From Ruegeria faecimaris (GTDB lineage: Bacteria; Pseudomonadota; Alphaproteobacteria; Rhodobacterales; Rhodobacteraceae): a stretch of 64,000 bases of DNA. Made by a program: the position numbers and the translations under genes. Shown here in pieces: positions 8,653-18,330 of this stretch (positions within the stretch are counted from its first letter, which is position 1; every line of letters begins with the position of its first letter). Below the pieces are notes generated by a model. It was not told the DNA's origin, ran no database searches, and saw only the letters and a list, made by a program, of their open reading frames with translations. The stretch lies in assembly GCF_900182615.1 (NCBI RefSeq), contig NZ_FXTE01000003.1, forward strand, positions 227,424 to 291,423, given 5' to 3'.

Positions 8653-9941
8653 CGCATATGCTTGAAACCGACCCCAATTCCCGAAAGATTGCTGTGATCG
8701 GGCTGGGTTATGTCGGCCTGCCCCTGGCCGTGGCCTTCGGCAAAATTGGCAAGGTGATCGGATTTGACATCAATGCGGCGCGGGTCGAGGCACTACGCGC
8801 TGGCGTAGATGCAACGCATGAGGTTGAGCCACATGACCTGAGCGCGGCGGGCGGCCTGAAATTCACAACCAACCCCTCGGAGATTGCCGATTGCGATACC
8901 TATGTCGTAACCGTCCCCACGCCGATCACCGCAGGTAAGCAGCCTGATTTAGCCCCCCTTCTGGCTGCGTCGGAAACAGTTGGCCACGTATTGAAATCCG
9001 GTGATTTGGTGATCTACGAATCCACCGTCTATCCCGGCGCAACCGAAGAAGATTGCGTTCCGGTGCTGGAACGCGCCTCGGGCCTGACTTTCAACACGGA
9101 TTTCTTTGCAGGCTACAGCCCCGAGCGGATCAACCCCGGTGACAAGACCCACCGTATCGCGGACATCTGCAAAGTCACCGCTGGTTCAACCCCGCAGGTC
9201 GCTGATCTAGTTGACGCGCTCTATGCCCGGATCATCACCGCTGGAACCTACAAGGCCGAAAGCATCCGCGTGGCTGAGGCCGCGAAGGTGATCGAAAACA
9301 CCCAGCGCGACCTGAATATCGCTCTGGTGAACGAGTTGGCGATGATCTTCGGTCGCATGGGCATCGATACCGAGGCTGTGCTGCGCGCAGCCGGAACCAA
9401 ATGGAACTTCCTGCCCTTCCGCCCCGGTCTGGTCGGCGGGCATTGCATCGGCGTGGATCCTTACTACCTGACGCACAAGGCCGAGGCCGTGGGCCATCAC
9501 CCGCAGATCATCCTTGCAGGGCGGCGCCTGAATGACAGGATGGGCAGCTATGTGGTGTCGCAACTGGTCAAACGTATGACCCGTTGCGGTATCAATGTTG
9601 GCGCGGCCCGTGTTCTGGTGATGGGCCTGACGTTCAAGGAAAACTGCCCCGACCTGCGCAACACCCGTGTCGTCGACATTATCGAAGAATTGCAAAGCTA
9701 TGGCATAAGCGTCGATGTCCACGACCCTCATGCCGACCCCAAAGCTGCGCAAGAAGAATACGACCTGGACCTGATCGACCAACCTGAGCCAGGGCTCTAT
9801 GATGGGGTCGTCCTGGCCGTCGCGCATGCGGAATATCGGGCACTCGATCCTTTGCAGTTTCGAGCCTATGGCAAAGAAAACAGCGTAGTCTTCGACATCA
9901 AATCCTGCCTGCCACGCGAGGCAAGCGACCTGCGCCTGTAA
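8649..9941 (+). CDS. UDP-sugar 6-dehydrogenase (TviB/WbpO-type)
   Basis: A 430-residue NAD-dependent nucleotide-sugar dehydrogenase oxidising C6 of a UDP-hexose or UDP-N-acetylhexosamine to the uronate. It has the Rossmann motif '[18 protein letters not shown]', '[10 protein letters not shown]', '[11 protein letters not shown]', '[17 protein letters not shown]' and the catalytic cysteine segment '[12 protein letters not shown]'. The 'SPERINPGD' and '[11 protein letters not shown]' forms are those of the TviB/WbpO/VpsB branch rather than classic UDP-glucose dehydrogenase. The start is GTG 8649, overlapping the epimerase stop; ATG 8658 is an equally plausible start. It is convergent with nqrF. 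Confidence 0.9.
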   Translation: MTHMLETDPNSRKIAVIGLGYVGLPLAVAFGKIGKVIGFDINAARVEALRAGVDATHEVEPHDLSAAGGLKFTTNPSEIADCDTYVVTVPTPITAGKQPDLAPLLAASETVGHVLKSGDLVIYESTVYPGATEEDCVPVLERASGLTFNTDFFAGYSPERINPGDKTHRIADICKVTAGSTPQVADLVDALYARIITAGTYKAESIRVAEAAKVIENTQRDLNIALVNELAMIFGRMGIDTEAVLRAAGTKWNFLPFRPGLVGGHCIGVDPYYLTHKAEAVGHHPQIILAGRRLNDRMGSYVVSQLVKRMTRCGINVGAARVLVMGLTFKENCPDLRNTRVVDIIEELQSYGISVDVHDPHADPKAAQEEYDLDLIDQPEPGLYDGVVLAVAHAEYRALDPLQFRAYGKENSVVFDIKSCLPREASDLRL

Positions 9942-9966
9942 TCGAACCAAAAGACCTAAAATGAAA

Positions 9967-9986
9967 CCGGCGCCACAGGGCGCCGG
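9967..9986 (-). terminator. Hairpin terminator after nqrF
   Basis: A perfect 8-base-pair GC-rich stem (CCGGCGCC/GGCGCCGG) with a 4-base loop lies between the convergent UDP-sugar dehydrogenase and nqrF. On the minus strand it is followed by a T-rich tract (TTTCATTTT), so it fits a Rho-independent terminator for the nqr operon. On the plus strand it would act only weakly for the dehydrogenase gene, since no U-tract follows. Confidence 0.75.
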
Positions 9987-9994
9987 ATAACTGA

Positions 9995-11218
9995 TTACCC
10001 GCCGAAATCGTCGAGCATGATATCTTCGCGGTCCACACCCAGATCCAGCAGCATGTTGATGACCGACTGGTTCATGATCGGCGGTCCGCACATGTAGAAC
10101 TCGCAATCCTCGGGTGCCGGGTGGTCCTTGAGGTATTCGTCGAACAGAACGTTATGGATAAAGCCGGTATAGCCTTTCCAGTCATCCTCGGGCTGGGCAT
10201 CCGACAGGGCGACATGCCATTCGAAATTGTCGAACTCTTCCGCGAGGCTGTCGAAATCCTCGACAAAGAACATCTCTTTCTTGGACCGGGCACCGTACCA
10301 GAAGGTGATCTTACGGTCGCGATTCTCAAGCCGTTTGAGCTGGTCGAAAATATGGCTGCGCATGGGCGCCATACCAGCACCACCACCGATGAAGACCATC
10401 TCTCTTCCGGTCTCGCGGGCGAAGAATTCACCGAATGGACCCGAGATCGTGACCTTGTCACCCGGTTTCAGGTTGAAGATATACGACGACATCTGGCCCG
10501 CCGGTATCCCTTCGGAACCCGGAGGCGGTGAGGCAACCCGGACGTTCAGCATGATCATGCCCTTTTCGTCCGGATAGTTGGCCATGGAATAGGCGCGTTC
10601 GATGGGTTCGGCAACGACCGAGTCGTATTGCCACAGATTGAAGCGATCCCAATCTTCGCGATATTCCTCCTCGACATCGAAATCAGTGTATTTCAGCGCA
10701 TGGGCGGGGGCTTCGATCTGGATATAGCCACCAGCGCGGAAATTCACATCCTCACCTTCGGGCAGGTCCAGCGTCAGCGCTTTGATAAAGGTGGCAACGT
10801 TTTCGTTCGACCGAACCGTGCATTCCCATTTCTTGACGCCAAAGACCTCTTCGGGGACCTCGATATCCATGTCTTGTTTAACTGCAACCTGACAAGACAG
10901 ACGGTCGCCACAAGCGGCCTCGCGCTTGGTGATATGGCTTTCTTCGGTCGGCAGGATCGAGCCACCGCCGGAATGGACGCGTACGCGGCATTGTGCGCAG
11001 GTCCCGCCGCCGCCACAGGCCGATGGCACGAACAGTTTCTCGGCCGCCAACGTTTGCAGCAATTTGCCGCCGGCGGGCACGGACACGGTTTTCTCACCAT
11101 TGATGGTGATGTTGACATTGCCTGTCGACACCAACCGCGACCGGGCGGCCATGATAAGGGCGACAAGCGCCAATACGATCAGCGTGAAAAGAATGACGCC
11201 AAGGCTAAAGGTTTCCAT
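9995..11218 (-). CDS. nqrF: Na+-NQR subunit F (NADH dehydrogenase flavoprotein)
   Basis: A 407-residue membrane-anchored NADH-oxidising subunit. It has one N-terminal membrane helix (about 4-25), then a 2Fe-2S ferredoxin domain with ligand cysteines 68, 74, 77 and 109 ('[12 protein letters not shown]', 'LSCQV'), and a ferredoxin-reductase domain with the FAD motif '[10 protein letters not shown]' and the NADH motif '[12 protein letters not shown]'. It takes electrons from NADH and passes them from FAD to the 2Fe-2S centre. It is the last gene of nqrABCDEF, 10 bases after nqrE, and is followed by a strong hairpin. Confidence 0.98.
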   Translation of the reverse strand: METFSLGVILFTLIVLALVALIMAARSRLVSTGNVNITINGEKTVSVPAGGKLLQTLAAEKLFVPSACGGGGTCAQCRVRVHSGGGSILPTEESHITKREAACGDRLSCQVAVKQDMDIEVPEEVFGVKKWECTVRSNENVATFIKALTLDLPEGEDVNFRAGGYIQIEAPAHALKYTDFDVEEEYREDWDRFNLWQYDSVVAEPIERAYSMANYPDEKGMIMLNVRVASPPPGSEGIPAGQMSSYIFNLKPGDKVTISGPFGEFFARETGREMVFIGGGAGMAPMRSHIFDQLKRLENRDRKITFWYGARSKKEMFFVEDFDSLAEEFDNFEWHVALSDAQPEDDWKGYTGFIHNVLFDEYLKDHPAPEDCEFYMCGPPIMNQSVINMLLDLGVDREDIMLDDFGG

Positions 11219-11228
11219 TGCCGCCCCC

Positions 11229-11837
11229 TTACAGTTTCACGCCCGAGAAGGACATGAAGGCCATCGCCATCAGTCCCGCGGTGATAAAGGTGATCCCCAG
11301 ACCTTGAAGGCCGTCGGGAATGTCCGAGTATTTCAGCTTTTCGCGCACGCCCGCCATTGCAGTTATCGCCAGCGCCCAGCCAAAGCCCGAGGACAGACCA
11401 TAGGTCGTCGCCTCTGCAAAGTTATAATCCCGCTCGACCATGAACAGCGATCCGCCCAGGATGGCACAGTTCACCGTGATCAAAGGCAGGAAAATCCCCA
11501 GCGCGTTGTAGAGCGGCGGAAAATACTTGTCCAAGACCATCTCAAGGATCTGAACCATGGCCGCGATCACACCGATATACGAGATCAGGCCAAGGAAGGT
11601 CAGGTCCACATCCGGGAACCCAGCCCAGGCCAATGCGCCGGGCTTCAACAGATAGGTCAGCAGCAGGTTGTTGGCGGGAACGGTGATCGCCTGCACGACC
11701 ATGACCGAGATCCCCAGACCCAGCGCGGTCGAGATTTTCTTGGACACGGCGATGAAGGTACACATGCCAAGAAAAAAGCTGAGCGCAAGGTTTTCGACAA
11801 AGATGGCCTTTACGGCCAGTGAGATAAGCCCTTCCAT
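11229..11837 (-). CDS. nqrE: Na+-NQR subunit E
   Basis: A 202-residue integral membrane protein with about six helices, one of the two homologous RnfA/NqrE-type subunits of the sodium pump. Typical segments are '[16 protein letters not shown]' (the conserved Cys that helps bind the NqrD/E iron centre) and '[14 protein letters not shown]'. The start ATG shares one base with the nqrD stop. Its length equals that of the Vibrio protein within a few residues. Confidence 0.97.
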   Translation of the reverse strand: MEGLISLAVKAIFVENLALSFFLGMCTFIAVSKKISTALGLGISVMVVQAITVPANNLLLTYLLKPGALAWAGFPDVDLTFLGLISYIGVIAAMVQILEMVLDKYFPPLYNALGIFLPLITVNCAILGGSLFMVERDYNFAEATTYGLSSGFGWALAITAMAGVREKLKYSDIPDGLQGLGITFITAGLMAMAFMSFSGVKL

Positions 11838-12490
11838 CAGTGTGCCTCTACCTGCTGGATTTTGTATTCACGTTCTTCGACCTGGTTCGGCTTCCATGTA
11901 CGGAAGGCCCAGATGATCAGGCCGATGATGAAGAACGCCGAAGGCGGCAACAGAAGCATACCGTTAGGCACGTACCAGCCGCCATTGTTCACAGTCTGCA
12001 AGATGGTGACACCGAACAGCGACCCGGCCCCCAACAGCTCGCGGATAAAGCCGACTAGCAGCAGGATCAGCCCATAGCCCATGCCGTTGCCAACACCGTC
12101 GATAAAAGATGCGATTGGGGGGTTCTTCATCGCAAATGCCTCGGCACGGCCCATCACGATACAGTTTGTGATGATCAGCCCGACGAATACCGACAGGGTC
12201 TTCGAAATCTGAAAAGCATAGGCCTTGAGAACCTGATCCACCAGGATCACCAGCGATGCGATGATCACCATCTGGACGATGATCCGGATTGAGCCGGGTA
12301 TCTGGTTGCGCAACATCGAGATGAACATCGACGAGAAGGCGGTCACGAAGGTCACAGCCAGCGCCATTACAAAGGCCACCTGCAACGAGGAAGTCACGGC
12401 CAGCGCGGAACAGATGCCCAGGACCTGCAGCGTGATCGGGTTATTGTCGACAAGCGGGTCGACCAGCATCTCTTTCTTGGTCTGAGACAT
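11837..12490 (-). CDS. nqrD: Na+-NQR subunit D
   Basis: A 217-residue integral membrane protein of the RnfE/NqrD family. Conserved features are '[17 protein letters not shown]' at the first helix and '[19 protein letters not shown]' near residue 110, whose cysteines pair with those of NqrE to hold the intramembrane iron centre. ATG 12490 is used; the frame can be extended one codon to a TTG, but ATG overlaps the nqrC stop as TGATG, typical of coupling. Confidence 0.97.
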   Translation of the reverse strand: MSQTKKEMLVDPLVDNNPITLQVLGICSALAVTSSLQVAFVMALAVTFVTAFSSMFISMLRNQIPGSIRIIVQMVIIASLVILVDQVLKAYAFQISKTLSVFVGLIITNCIVMGRAEAFAMKNPPIASFIDGVGNGMGYGLILLLVGFIRELLGAGSLFGVTILQTVNNGGWYVPNGMLLLPPSAFFIIGLIIWAFRTWKPNQVEEREYKIQQVEAH

Positions 12491-13305
12491 CAAAACTCTC
12501 CTGCTTGCAGTTTGGCCAGGAACCGGGCGTAGCCCGCGTCACCCATCCAGAATTTCACCAGGTTATCGACACCAACCGAGGTCAGAGTAGCCCCAGCCAG
12601 CGCGTCGACATAGAATTCGGGACCGGCGGCGGGTTGCGACTTGGCGACGGTAATCTGCAGCTCGCCTGCATCGTCGCGCAATTTCTTGCCATTCCACAGA
12701 CCTTTCCATCGCGGGTTGTCCACCTCGGCGCCAAGGCCGGGGGTCTCACCATGCTGATAGAACTGCAGGCCGTAAATGTCGTTGCCGTTATTTTCTAGAG
12801 CGATAAAACCATAGAGCGTCGACCACAGGCCATAACCATGCAGCGGCAGGATCACTTTGTCTAAATCGCCCGCATCATCGCGCAACAGATAGATCACTCG
12901 GTACTTGGCCTGACGACCAATACCCGCCGGGTCAGTGTCCAATGCTACGCTGAGTTCAGGATCACTTGCAGCAGCCTGGTCATCAAAGGTTGCCGGATCG
13001 AACTGATCGTCGACAAATTCGCCGGTGGCAAGCTCGAGCACATGCGGCTCGAACGCAGCGAAGGCTTCGGTCACATCTATGCCCGGCTCGAAGACACCAG
13101 CCACCTGCAAAACGTTAACCTGTTTGTCCTTCAGCGCGTTGGCTTCTTGCACCGGGCGCAGGCTGACCGCAGCGGCGGAGACCACCATCGAGGCAACAAG
13201 ACAGACAGCAACGGCGACGAAGATCGTCTTGCCAACCGAATCCGGCGAGGCGGCCAGAAAGCGAGCCAATGCGCCCTTGGGTTCTTGAGGTTGCGGATCA
13301 GACAT
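12490..13305 (-). CDS. nqrC: Na+-NQR subunit C (covalent FMN)
   Basis: A 271-residue protein anchored by one helix (about 27-48) with a large periplasmic FMN-binding domain. The flavinylation motif recognised by ApbE is present as '[10 protein letters not shown]', giving Thr240 as the likely FMN attachment residue. The usual Ser of the S-G-A-T motif is Ala here, a tolerated-looking change since G-A-T is kept. It overlaps nqrB by 8 bases. Electrons pass from the NqrD/E iron centre through this FMN to NqrB. Confidence 0.96.
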   Translation of the reverse strand: MSDPQPQEPKGALARFLAASPDSVGKTIFVAVAVCLVASMVVSAAAVSLRPVQEANALKDKQVNVLQVAGVFEPGIDVTEAFAAFEPHVLELATGEFVDDQFDPATFDDQAAASDPELSVALDTDPAGIGRQAKYRVIYLLRDDAGDLDKVILPLHGYGLWSTLYGFIALENNGNDIYGLQFYQHGETPGLGAEVDNPRWKGLWNGKKLRDDAGELQITVAKSQPAAGPEFYVDALAGATLTSVGVDNLVKFWMGDAGYARFLAKLQAGEF

Positions 13306-14506
13306 GGCGACGCGCCCTCCGTTTGATATTGGCCTGCACGACGAAATAGTCGATCAGCGGTGCAAAGACATTGCCGAACAGGATGGCCAGCATCATGCCT
13401 TCGGGGAAGGCCGGATTGATCACGCGTATCATCACAACCATCACTCCGATCAAGGCGCCATAGATATAGCGGCCCAGGTTGGTGTGGCTGGCGGAAACCG
13501 GTTCGGTCACCATGAAGGCCAGGCCAAATGCATACCCACCCAGAACCACATGCCAATACCACGGCATCGCGAACATCGGGTTGGTATCCGACCCGATCAG
13601 GTTCAGCAGCAGCGTAAATCCGATGGTCCCGGCCAGACAGCCAACGATCAGGCGGTAATTGGCAATCTTGGTCATCAGCAGGAAGGCCATACCAATCAAG
13701 CAGGCCAAGGTCGAGGTCTCGCCAAAGCTGCCCTGAATGGTGCCGTAAAAAGCGCTGGACCATGTGATCCCTTCGGCAGCAAGAGCCTGTACGCCCTCGG
13801 CCGCTGACACCGCCAGCGCGGTTGCACCCGAGAACCCGTCAACCGGGGTCCAAACCGAGTCACCCGACATCTGCGCAGGATAAGCGAAGTACAAAAACGC
13901 ACGACCAACCAGCGCGGGGTTAAGGAAGTTCTTGCCGGTGCCGCCAAATACCTCTTTGCCGATCACCACACCGAAGATAATGCCCAAAGCCACCTGCCAC
14001 AAGGGTGTAGTGGCCGGCATAATCAGAGTGTAAAGCATTGATGTTACGAGGAAACCTTCGTTCACCTCATGACCGCGCACGGTGGCAAAGATGACCTCGA
14101 ATATGCCGCCTGCGACCAGTGTGACGATGTAGATAGGCAGAAAATACATCAACCCGTGCATCACATTTGCAAAGACACTGCTGGGGTCCAGCGAGATACC
14201 AAACATCTGCAGCAGAGCGATGCGCCAACCGGCGGCAGAGTCCGGCCCGAGGCTGGCGATGGCCGAGTTGGCCTGATAGCCGGTGTTCCACATCCCCCAA
14301 AGGATACAGGGAATGGTCGCGATCACGACATAGGTCATGATCCGCTTCATATCCACGTAAGACCGCGCATGCGGGGCCACAGAGGTCACGGTTTTCGGAG
14401 TGTAGATAAAGCTTTCGACCATCTCGTAGATGGGGAAATACTTTTCGTACTTGCCGCCCTTGGTAAAGTTCGGCTCGATCCGATCGAAGAAGCTGCGCAA
14501 ACCCAT
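13298..14506 (-). CDS. nqrB: Na+-NQR subunit B (covalent FMN, Na+ channel)
   Basis: A 402-residue polytopic membrane subunit with about ten helices. It is the main sodium-conducting subunit and carries FMN on a threonine in 'DGFSGATALAVS' (Thr229), the site targeted by ApbE. 'GGTGKNFLNPALVGRAFL' and 'VTEPVSASHTNLGRYIYG' are well-conserved family segments. It starts 5 bases downstream of the nqrA stop. Confidence 0.98.
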   Translation of the reverse strand: MGLRSFFDRIEPNFTKGGKYEKYFPIYEMVESFIYTPKTVTSVAPHARSYVDMKRIMTYVVIATIPCILWGMWNTGYQANSAIASLGPDSAAGWRIALLQMFGISLDPSSVFANVMHGLMYFLPIYIVTLVAGGIFEVIFATVRGHEVNEGFLVTSMLYTLIMPATTPLWQVALGIIFGVVIGKEVFGGTGKNFLNPALVGRAFLYFAYPAQMSGDSVWTPVDGFSGATALAVSAAEGVQALAAEGITWSSAFYGTIQGSFGETSTLACLIGMAFLLMTKIANYRLIVGCLAGTIGFTLLLNLIGSDTNPMFAMPWYWHVVLGGYAFGLAFMVTEPVSASHTNLGRYIYGALIGVMVVMIRVINPAFPEGMMLAILFGNVFAPLIDYFVVQANIKRRARRHV

Positions 14507-14511
14507 TTGGA

Positions 14512-15855
14512 TCAGCCCTCCTTTTCAATCTTGTTCAGGCAGTCGCGCAACGCCAGCCCGTATTCATATTTTGCCGGACAGGCAAAGCCGACAAGGCCCA
14601 GATCCTCTTCGTCCAGCTCTAGCGCGCCCAGAGCTTGCGCAGTATCGGTGTCCATCACCAGTAGTGCCCGCAGCAGTTGCGTCGGCAGATAGTCCTGCGG
14701 CATCAGCTCTTCGAACGTACCCGTGGGCACCATGGCGCGGCGCCCCCCATTCAGATTCGAGCTGAGCGCGTACAGCTTTTTGGCGAAAGCAGAACCCAGC
14801 ACCGGCTGAACCGCAAATTTCGAAGGCATCGGGCGGATCCAACCCATCGGAATCTGGTCGTGGTCCTCACGGATGATGGTCATCTGCCTTGCAAAACGCC
14901 CCAGATAAGCCGTTGGGCCATCCGCATGCTGACCAGATAGGATCGAGCCCGAAATGATCCGTGCCGTGCCCTCCACATCAATCTCATCCCTGGTCAGGTC
15001 TTCGGTCGACGCTCCCATCACCGTACGGATCAGGCGCGGCTGACGGGCACCCGGGCCAGTCAGGGCGATCACCAGATTAGGGTCCAGATGGCCCGTCTGC
15101 ATCAGGCGGCCAATGGCGATGACATCCTGATACCCGATGGTCCAGACCTGCTTTTCGCCCGCAAGCGGTTCGAGGAAATGGATGTGGGTTCCGGCCAAAC
15201 CCGCAGGATGCGGACCAGAGAATGCCGCCGCCTCTACGTCTGGCAGATCGCTACCCGGAACTGAAGCACCGTCCTGCTGGCACAAATAGGTTTTGCCCTC
15301 GGTCAGCTTGGATACGGCTACCAGACCATCCGCAAATGCTTTGCCCGCGTCATTGATGATGAGTTCTGCATCTCCGGCCAGTGGCTCGCTATCCATGGCG
15401 GTGACGAAAATCGCTGCTGGCTTGGTGCCCGGAACTGGTATCTTGGAATAGGGACGCGTACGGAAAGCGGTCCACAGCCCCGCGGCGCATAGCTTGGCGG
15501 TAACACCCTCGGCGCTGTCCGCATCACCAACACCCGAGAAATCGATACCCGTGTCGTTGGCATCCGCAACCTCGATCACAACGCTTTGCAAAACCCGGCG
15601 CGCACCACGGTTGATGGCAACGATCTTACCACTTAGCGGGGCGACCATCATCGCCTCGGGTGCGTCCTTGTGACAGAAAAGCGGAGTGCCACGTTGAACG
15701 TCATCCCCCTCCTGAACCAGCATTCGCGGTTTCAAGCCAAGGTAATCGCCCCCCAAAACCCCAACAGTCTTGAATTCTGGACCCGGATGGATGGTTTGTT
15801 CCGGTGCGCCTTGCACCGGCAGCTCCAACCCTTTTTTCAGTTTGAAAGTTTGCAT
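14512..15855 (-). CDS. nqrA: Na+-NQR subunit A
   Basis: A 447-residue peripheral cytoplasmic subunit of the Na+-translocating NADH:quinone oxidoreductase. It shows the typical N-terminus 'FKLKKGLELPVQGAP' and RnfC-like biotinyl-lipoyl fold ('DYLGLKPRMLVQEGDDVQRGTPL', 'MVAPLSGKIVAINRGARR'), ending with 'CPAKYEYGLALRDCLNKIE'. The start is ATG 15855; an upstream TTG would add six unconserved residues, and the ATG gives the length of the Vibrio protein (about 446). First gene of the operon. Confidence 0.97.
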   Translation of the reverse strand: MQTFKLKKGLELPVQGAPEQTIHPGPEFKTVGVLGGDYLGLKPRMLVQEGDDVQRGTPLFCHKDAPEAMMVAPLSGKIVAINRGARRVLQSVVIEVADANDTGIDFSGVGDADSAEGVTAKLCAAGLWTAFRTRPYSKIPVPGTKPAAIFVTAMDSEPLAGDAELIINDAGKAFADGLVAVSKLTEGKTYLCQQDGASVPGSDLPDVEAAAFSGPHPAGLAGTHIHFLEPLAGEKQVWTIGYQDVIAIGRLMQTGHLDPNLVIALTGPGARQPRLIRTVMGASTEDLTRDEIDVEGTARIISGSILSGQHADGPTAYLGRFARQMTIIREDHDQIPMGWIRPMPSKFAVQPVLGSAFAKKLYALSSNLNGGRRAMVPTGTFEELMPQDYLPTQLLRALLVMDTDTAQALGALELDEEDLGLVGFACPAKYEYGLALRDCLNKIEKEG

Positions 15856-16131
15856 GTCGCTACGGTCTTCCAAGCCTCTTTACCTGTGCCGGCTGAGCCA
15901 ACACCTATCTAGTGTCAGACAATAACGCGAGAATTCCAAGCAGTCGTCGCAAAAGCGTCGAATTGCGACTGAAATCCGCGGCCGTCCCTCTGATTGTGGC
16001 CCCTTTACGCGGGGATGATACCAAAAGCAAACCTGTAACCGTCAAAATTCCCTCACGGTATTCACTTTCTTGTATCACTTTCGCTGAAATTGCCTGTCGC
16101 GCCCCGATCATGTCCGGTGTAAGCACCCTTG

Positions 16132-17247
16132 ATGGAACAAACGAACGATCTGGAAATTTTTCTGGTAGCAACGCCCGGACTAGAGGCGCCGCTGCATGCC
16201 GAGGCCACCGAACAGGGATTTGCCGATGCTAAGGTCATTGCTGGTGGCGTGGTTTGTCGGGGCGGGTGGCCCGAAGTATGGCGTGCCAACCTTTGCCTTC
16301 GGGGCGCAAATAAAGTTCTGGTTCGGATTGGCAGCTTTCCCGCTGTCCATCTGGCACAACTGGACAAACGCGCCAGAAAATTTCCGTGGTCAGATTTCCT
16401 GCGCCCGGAAGTGCCGGTAAAAGTCGAGGCGACAAGCCGCAAATCGCGCATTTATCATGCGGGTGCCGCGCGCCAAAGGATCGAACGAGCGCTGGCCGAG
16501 ACACTGGGGACTCCAATCTCGACAGATGCAGCCCTGCGCGTGCTTTTGCGGATTGAGAAAGACATCTGCACATTCTCGATCGACACCTCCGGAGAGCCCC
16601 TGCACAAGCGAGGTCACAAGACTTCCGTCGCCAAGGCCCCCATGCGCGAGACAATGGCGGCCATGTTCCTGCGCGAATGTGGCTATCACGGGACCGAACC
16701 GGTGCTGGATCCCATGTGCGGGTCGGGCACTTTCGTCATCGAGGCTGCCGAGATCTCATTGGGCCTGCTTCCCGGTCGCACGCGTAATTTTGCATTCGAA
16801 AGCCTAAGGAGTTTTGATCCCGACATCTGGTCCGACATGCGCGCCGGGTCAGAACCCCCTGCCCCCGAGGTTCAGTTCTTCGGCTCCGACAGGAATGCAG
16901 GCGCGATCGAGGCCGCAAAAGCCAACGCGGAACAAGCCGGTGTTTCGACCAATACAACATTTCATTGCCACTCCATCAGCGATCTGAAGCCCCCGCAAGG
17001 TGCTGAAGGGTTGGTGATCGTAAACCCCCCTTATGGCGCCCGGATAGGCGATGAAAAACGGCTGCGATCCTTGTATGGGAGTTTCGGCAAGGTTCTGATG
17101 TCACGCTTCAAATGCTGGCGCGTTGGCATCGTAACAAGCACCCCATCCCTGGCCCATGCCACGCGCCTTCCTTTGCTTCCGGCAGGGCCGGTAGTGGATC
17201 ACGGTGGCACAAAAATCCGACTTTATCGCACTGACCGCCTGGTCTGA
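16132..17247 (+). CDS. THUMP-domain RNA guanine-N2 methyltransferase (RlmL N-terminal type)
   Basis: A 371-residue class I SAM-dependent methyltransferase of the YpsC/RlmL family. The N-terminal part (about 5-155) is a ferredoxin-like plus THUMP RNA-binding module ('IFLVATPGLEAPLHAEA', 'DAALRVLLRIEKDICTFSIDTSG'). The C-terminal part has the motifs 'VLDPMCGSGTFVIEAA', 'FGSDRNAGAIEAAKANA' and the catalytic 'IVNPPYGARIG'. Probable target is a guanine in 23S rRNA. It lacks the RlmK half found in the fused enterobacterial enzyme. ATG 16132 directly follows a TTG that could extend the frame by one codon. Spacing to nqrA is 276 bases, divergent. Confidence 0.88.
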   Translation: MEQTNDLEIFLVATPGLEAPLHAEATEQGFADAKVIAGGVVCRGGWPEVWRANLCLRGANKVLVRIGSFPAVHLAQLDKRARKFPWSDFLRPEVPVKVEATSRKSRIYHAGAARQRIERALAETLGTPISTDAALRVLLRIEKDICTFSIDTSGEPLHKRGHKTSVAKAPMRETMAAMFLRECGYHGTEPVLDPMCGSGTFVIEAAEISLGLLPGRTRNFAFESLRSFDPDIWSDMRAGSEPPAPEVQFFGSDRNAGAIEAAKANAEQAGVSTNTTFHCHSISDLKPPQGAEGLVIVNPPYGARIGDEKRLRSLYGSFGKVLMSRFKCWRVGIVTSTPSLAHATRLPLLPAGPVVDHGGTKIRLYRTDRLV

Positions 17248-17362
17248 CATGGGTCTAATCGCGGGGATTTTGAGCCTGTCCAAAGCCTGTTATTAATCAC
17301 AAACCAGACCCAGAATCCCTCTTGCACATCCAAACCCTCAGGTATAAATCACCCGCCACGGT

Positions 17363-17439
17363 CGGAGTGTAGCTCAGCCTGGTAGAGCACTGTCTTCGGG
17401 AGGCAGGGGCCGGAGGTTCGAATCCTCTCACTCCGACCA
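17363..17439 (+). tRNA. tRNA-Pro (anticodon CGG)
   Basis: A 77-base tRNA with a complete cloverleaf. The acceptor stem is CGGAGTG/CACTCCG, the D-arm is GCTCAGCCTGGTAGAGC, the anticodon arm CTGTC-TTCGGGA-GGCAG places CGG at positions 34-36, and the T-arm has GGTTCGAATCC. The 3' end is A-CCA encoded. It reads CCG proline codons. A decayed, gene-poor segment follows it directly. Confidence 0.97.
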
Positions 17440-17488
17440 ATAAAGCAAGGTTTCAACTGCAAAGATTTTTTGCTGTTTGACCAATAAA
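17435..17488 (+). repeat. 10-base direct repeat at tRNA-Pro 3' end
   Basis: GACCAATAAA occurs at 17435-17444, covering the last five bases of the tRNA, and again at 17479-17488. A repeat touching a tRNA 3' end can be a scar of site-specific integration, but 10 AT-rich bases 44 bases apart may also be chance. No integrase gene is visible next to it. Confidence 0.3.
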
Positions 17489-18330
17489 CCTACTTTTCCG
17501 CACAATTTGGTTCGAGGATTCACTGCATGAATCCAAGGTGATAGCTGTGTGGTATGAACTGCTTTACTCCCACGAAGTCAAAATGACGAACTGGTTGGCC
17601 TACAATGAAGCGTTGAAACGGCTCGGCGCAAGGAATGAGGCCCTGCGAGCCTCTATAAACCTCTGTCGCGCCATCAGGTAAAATTGAGACAACGAGCATC
17701 GCTGGAGGCGCGTCGAGGGCAAGATAAATTGTATCAAATTGCTCGGCCGGTGCTTGGTGGTTTGCGACTTCAACCAGCAAGTCACAGAGTTACTGGCCCC
17801 TATCGACATCCTGAACGGTTACACAGCGACCGACATACAAATCACAAAGCGCGCAGGATATATTTGCCTACGCCCGTGGGCGGCGGCGATCATGCAGCTG
17901 TCATGAGAATGTTGATCAAGACTTCAAAGCTCCGCGATGTTGATATCCGTCGCGTGTGCGAAGTGGCACACCATGTCCTGGGCGTCGTCATTCCAGCGCC
18001 CGCGCACGCCCCTGAGGCTCTTTCGCCGAAGGTGAGATAGGCCCCAAGATCAGGTCCGTAATTAACTGTGGTCGATGAACAGGAACCGGTTTCTCTGTAT
18101 CGCTGGCTTCTGGAAAACAACCTGTAACCGCAAGCCTTGTTTCTTGGTGGCTCTGCCAAATCTGTCGCTCTGTCTGGCGTAATAGTCGTATTTAGCTTTC
18201 GCAATTTTTGATTATTGCTGATCATCAGGGTGAATTTGATGTATTCTTGCTGAATGTGCTGGGAATTGACCAGGAGGACGACCCAAACAAAGCGCTTATA
18301 CAAAATTAGAAGCGACTAGGGAGGAATTTG
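17440..18330. other. Decayed, gene-poor segment after tRNA-Pro
   Basis: About 890 bases without a convincing intact gene. Short broken stretches look coding-like. At about 17580-17680 (plus) a fragment reads 'MTNWLAYNEALKRLGARNE', resembling the 'NWxxYNEALxxRG' start of IS5-type transposases, then stops. At about 17690-17907 (plus) an open stretch contains 'LLAPIDILNGYTATD' and ends in TGA. At about 18060-18126 (plus) a piece reads 'DEQEPVSLYRWLLENNL' before a stop. No single frame links them. Taken together it looks like a graveyard of inserted sequence beside a tRNA, with the promoter of the solute-binding protein gene at its right end. Confidence 0.5.

Noticed and set aside
17520..17780. 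86-residue minus-strand open frame after the tRNA
   Set aside because: It begins with TTG, has no ribosome binding site, and lies opposite plus-strand fragments that look more like protein relics; no family recognised.
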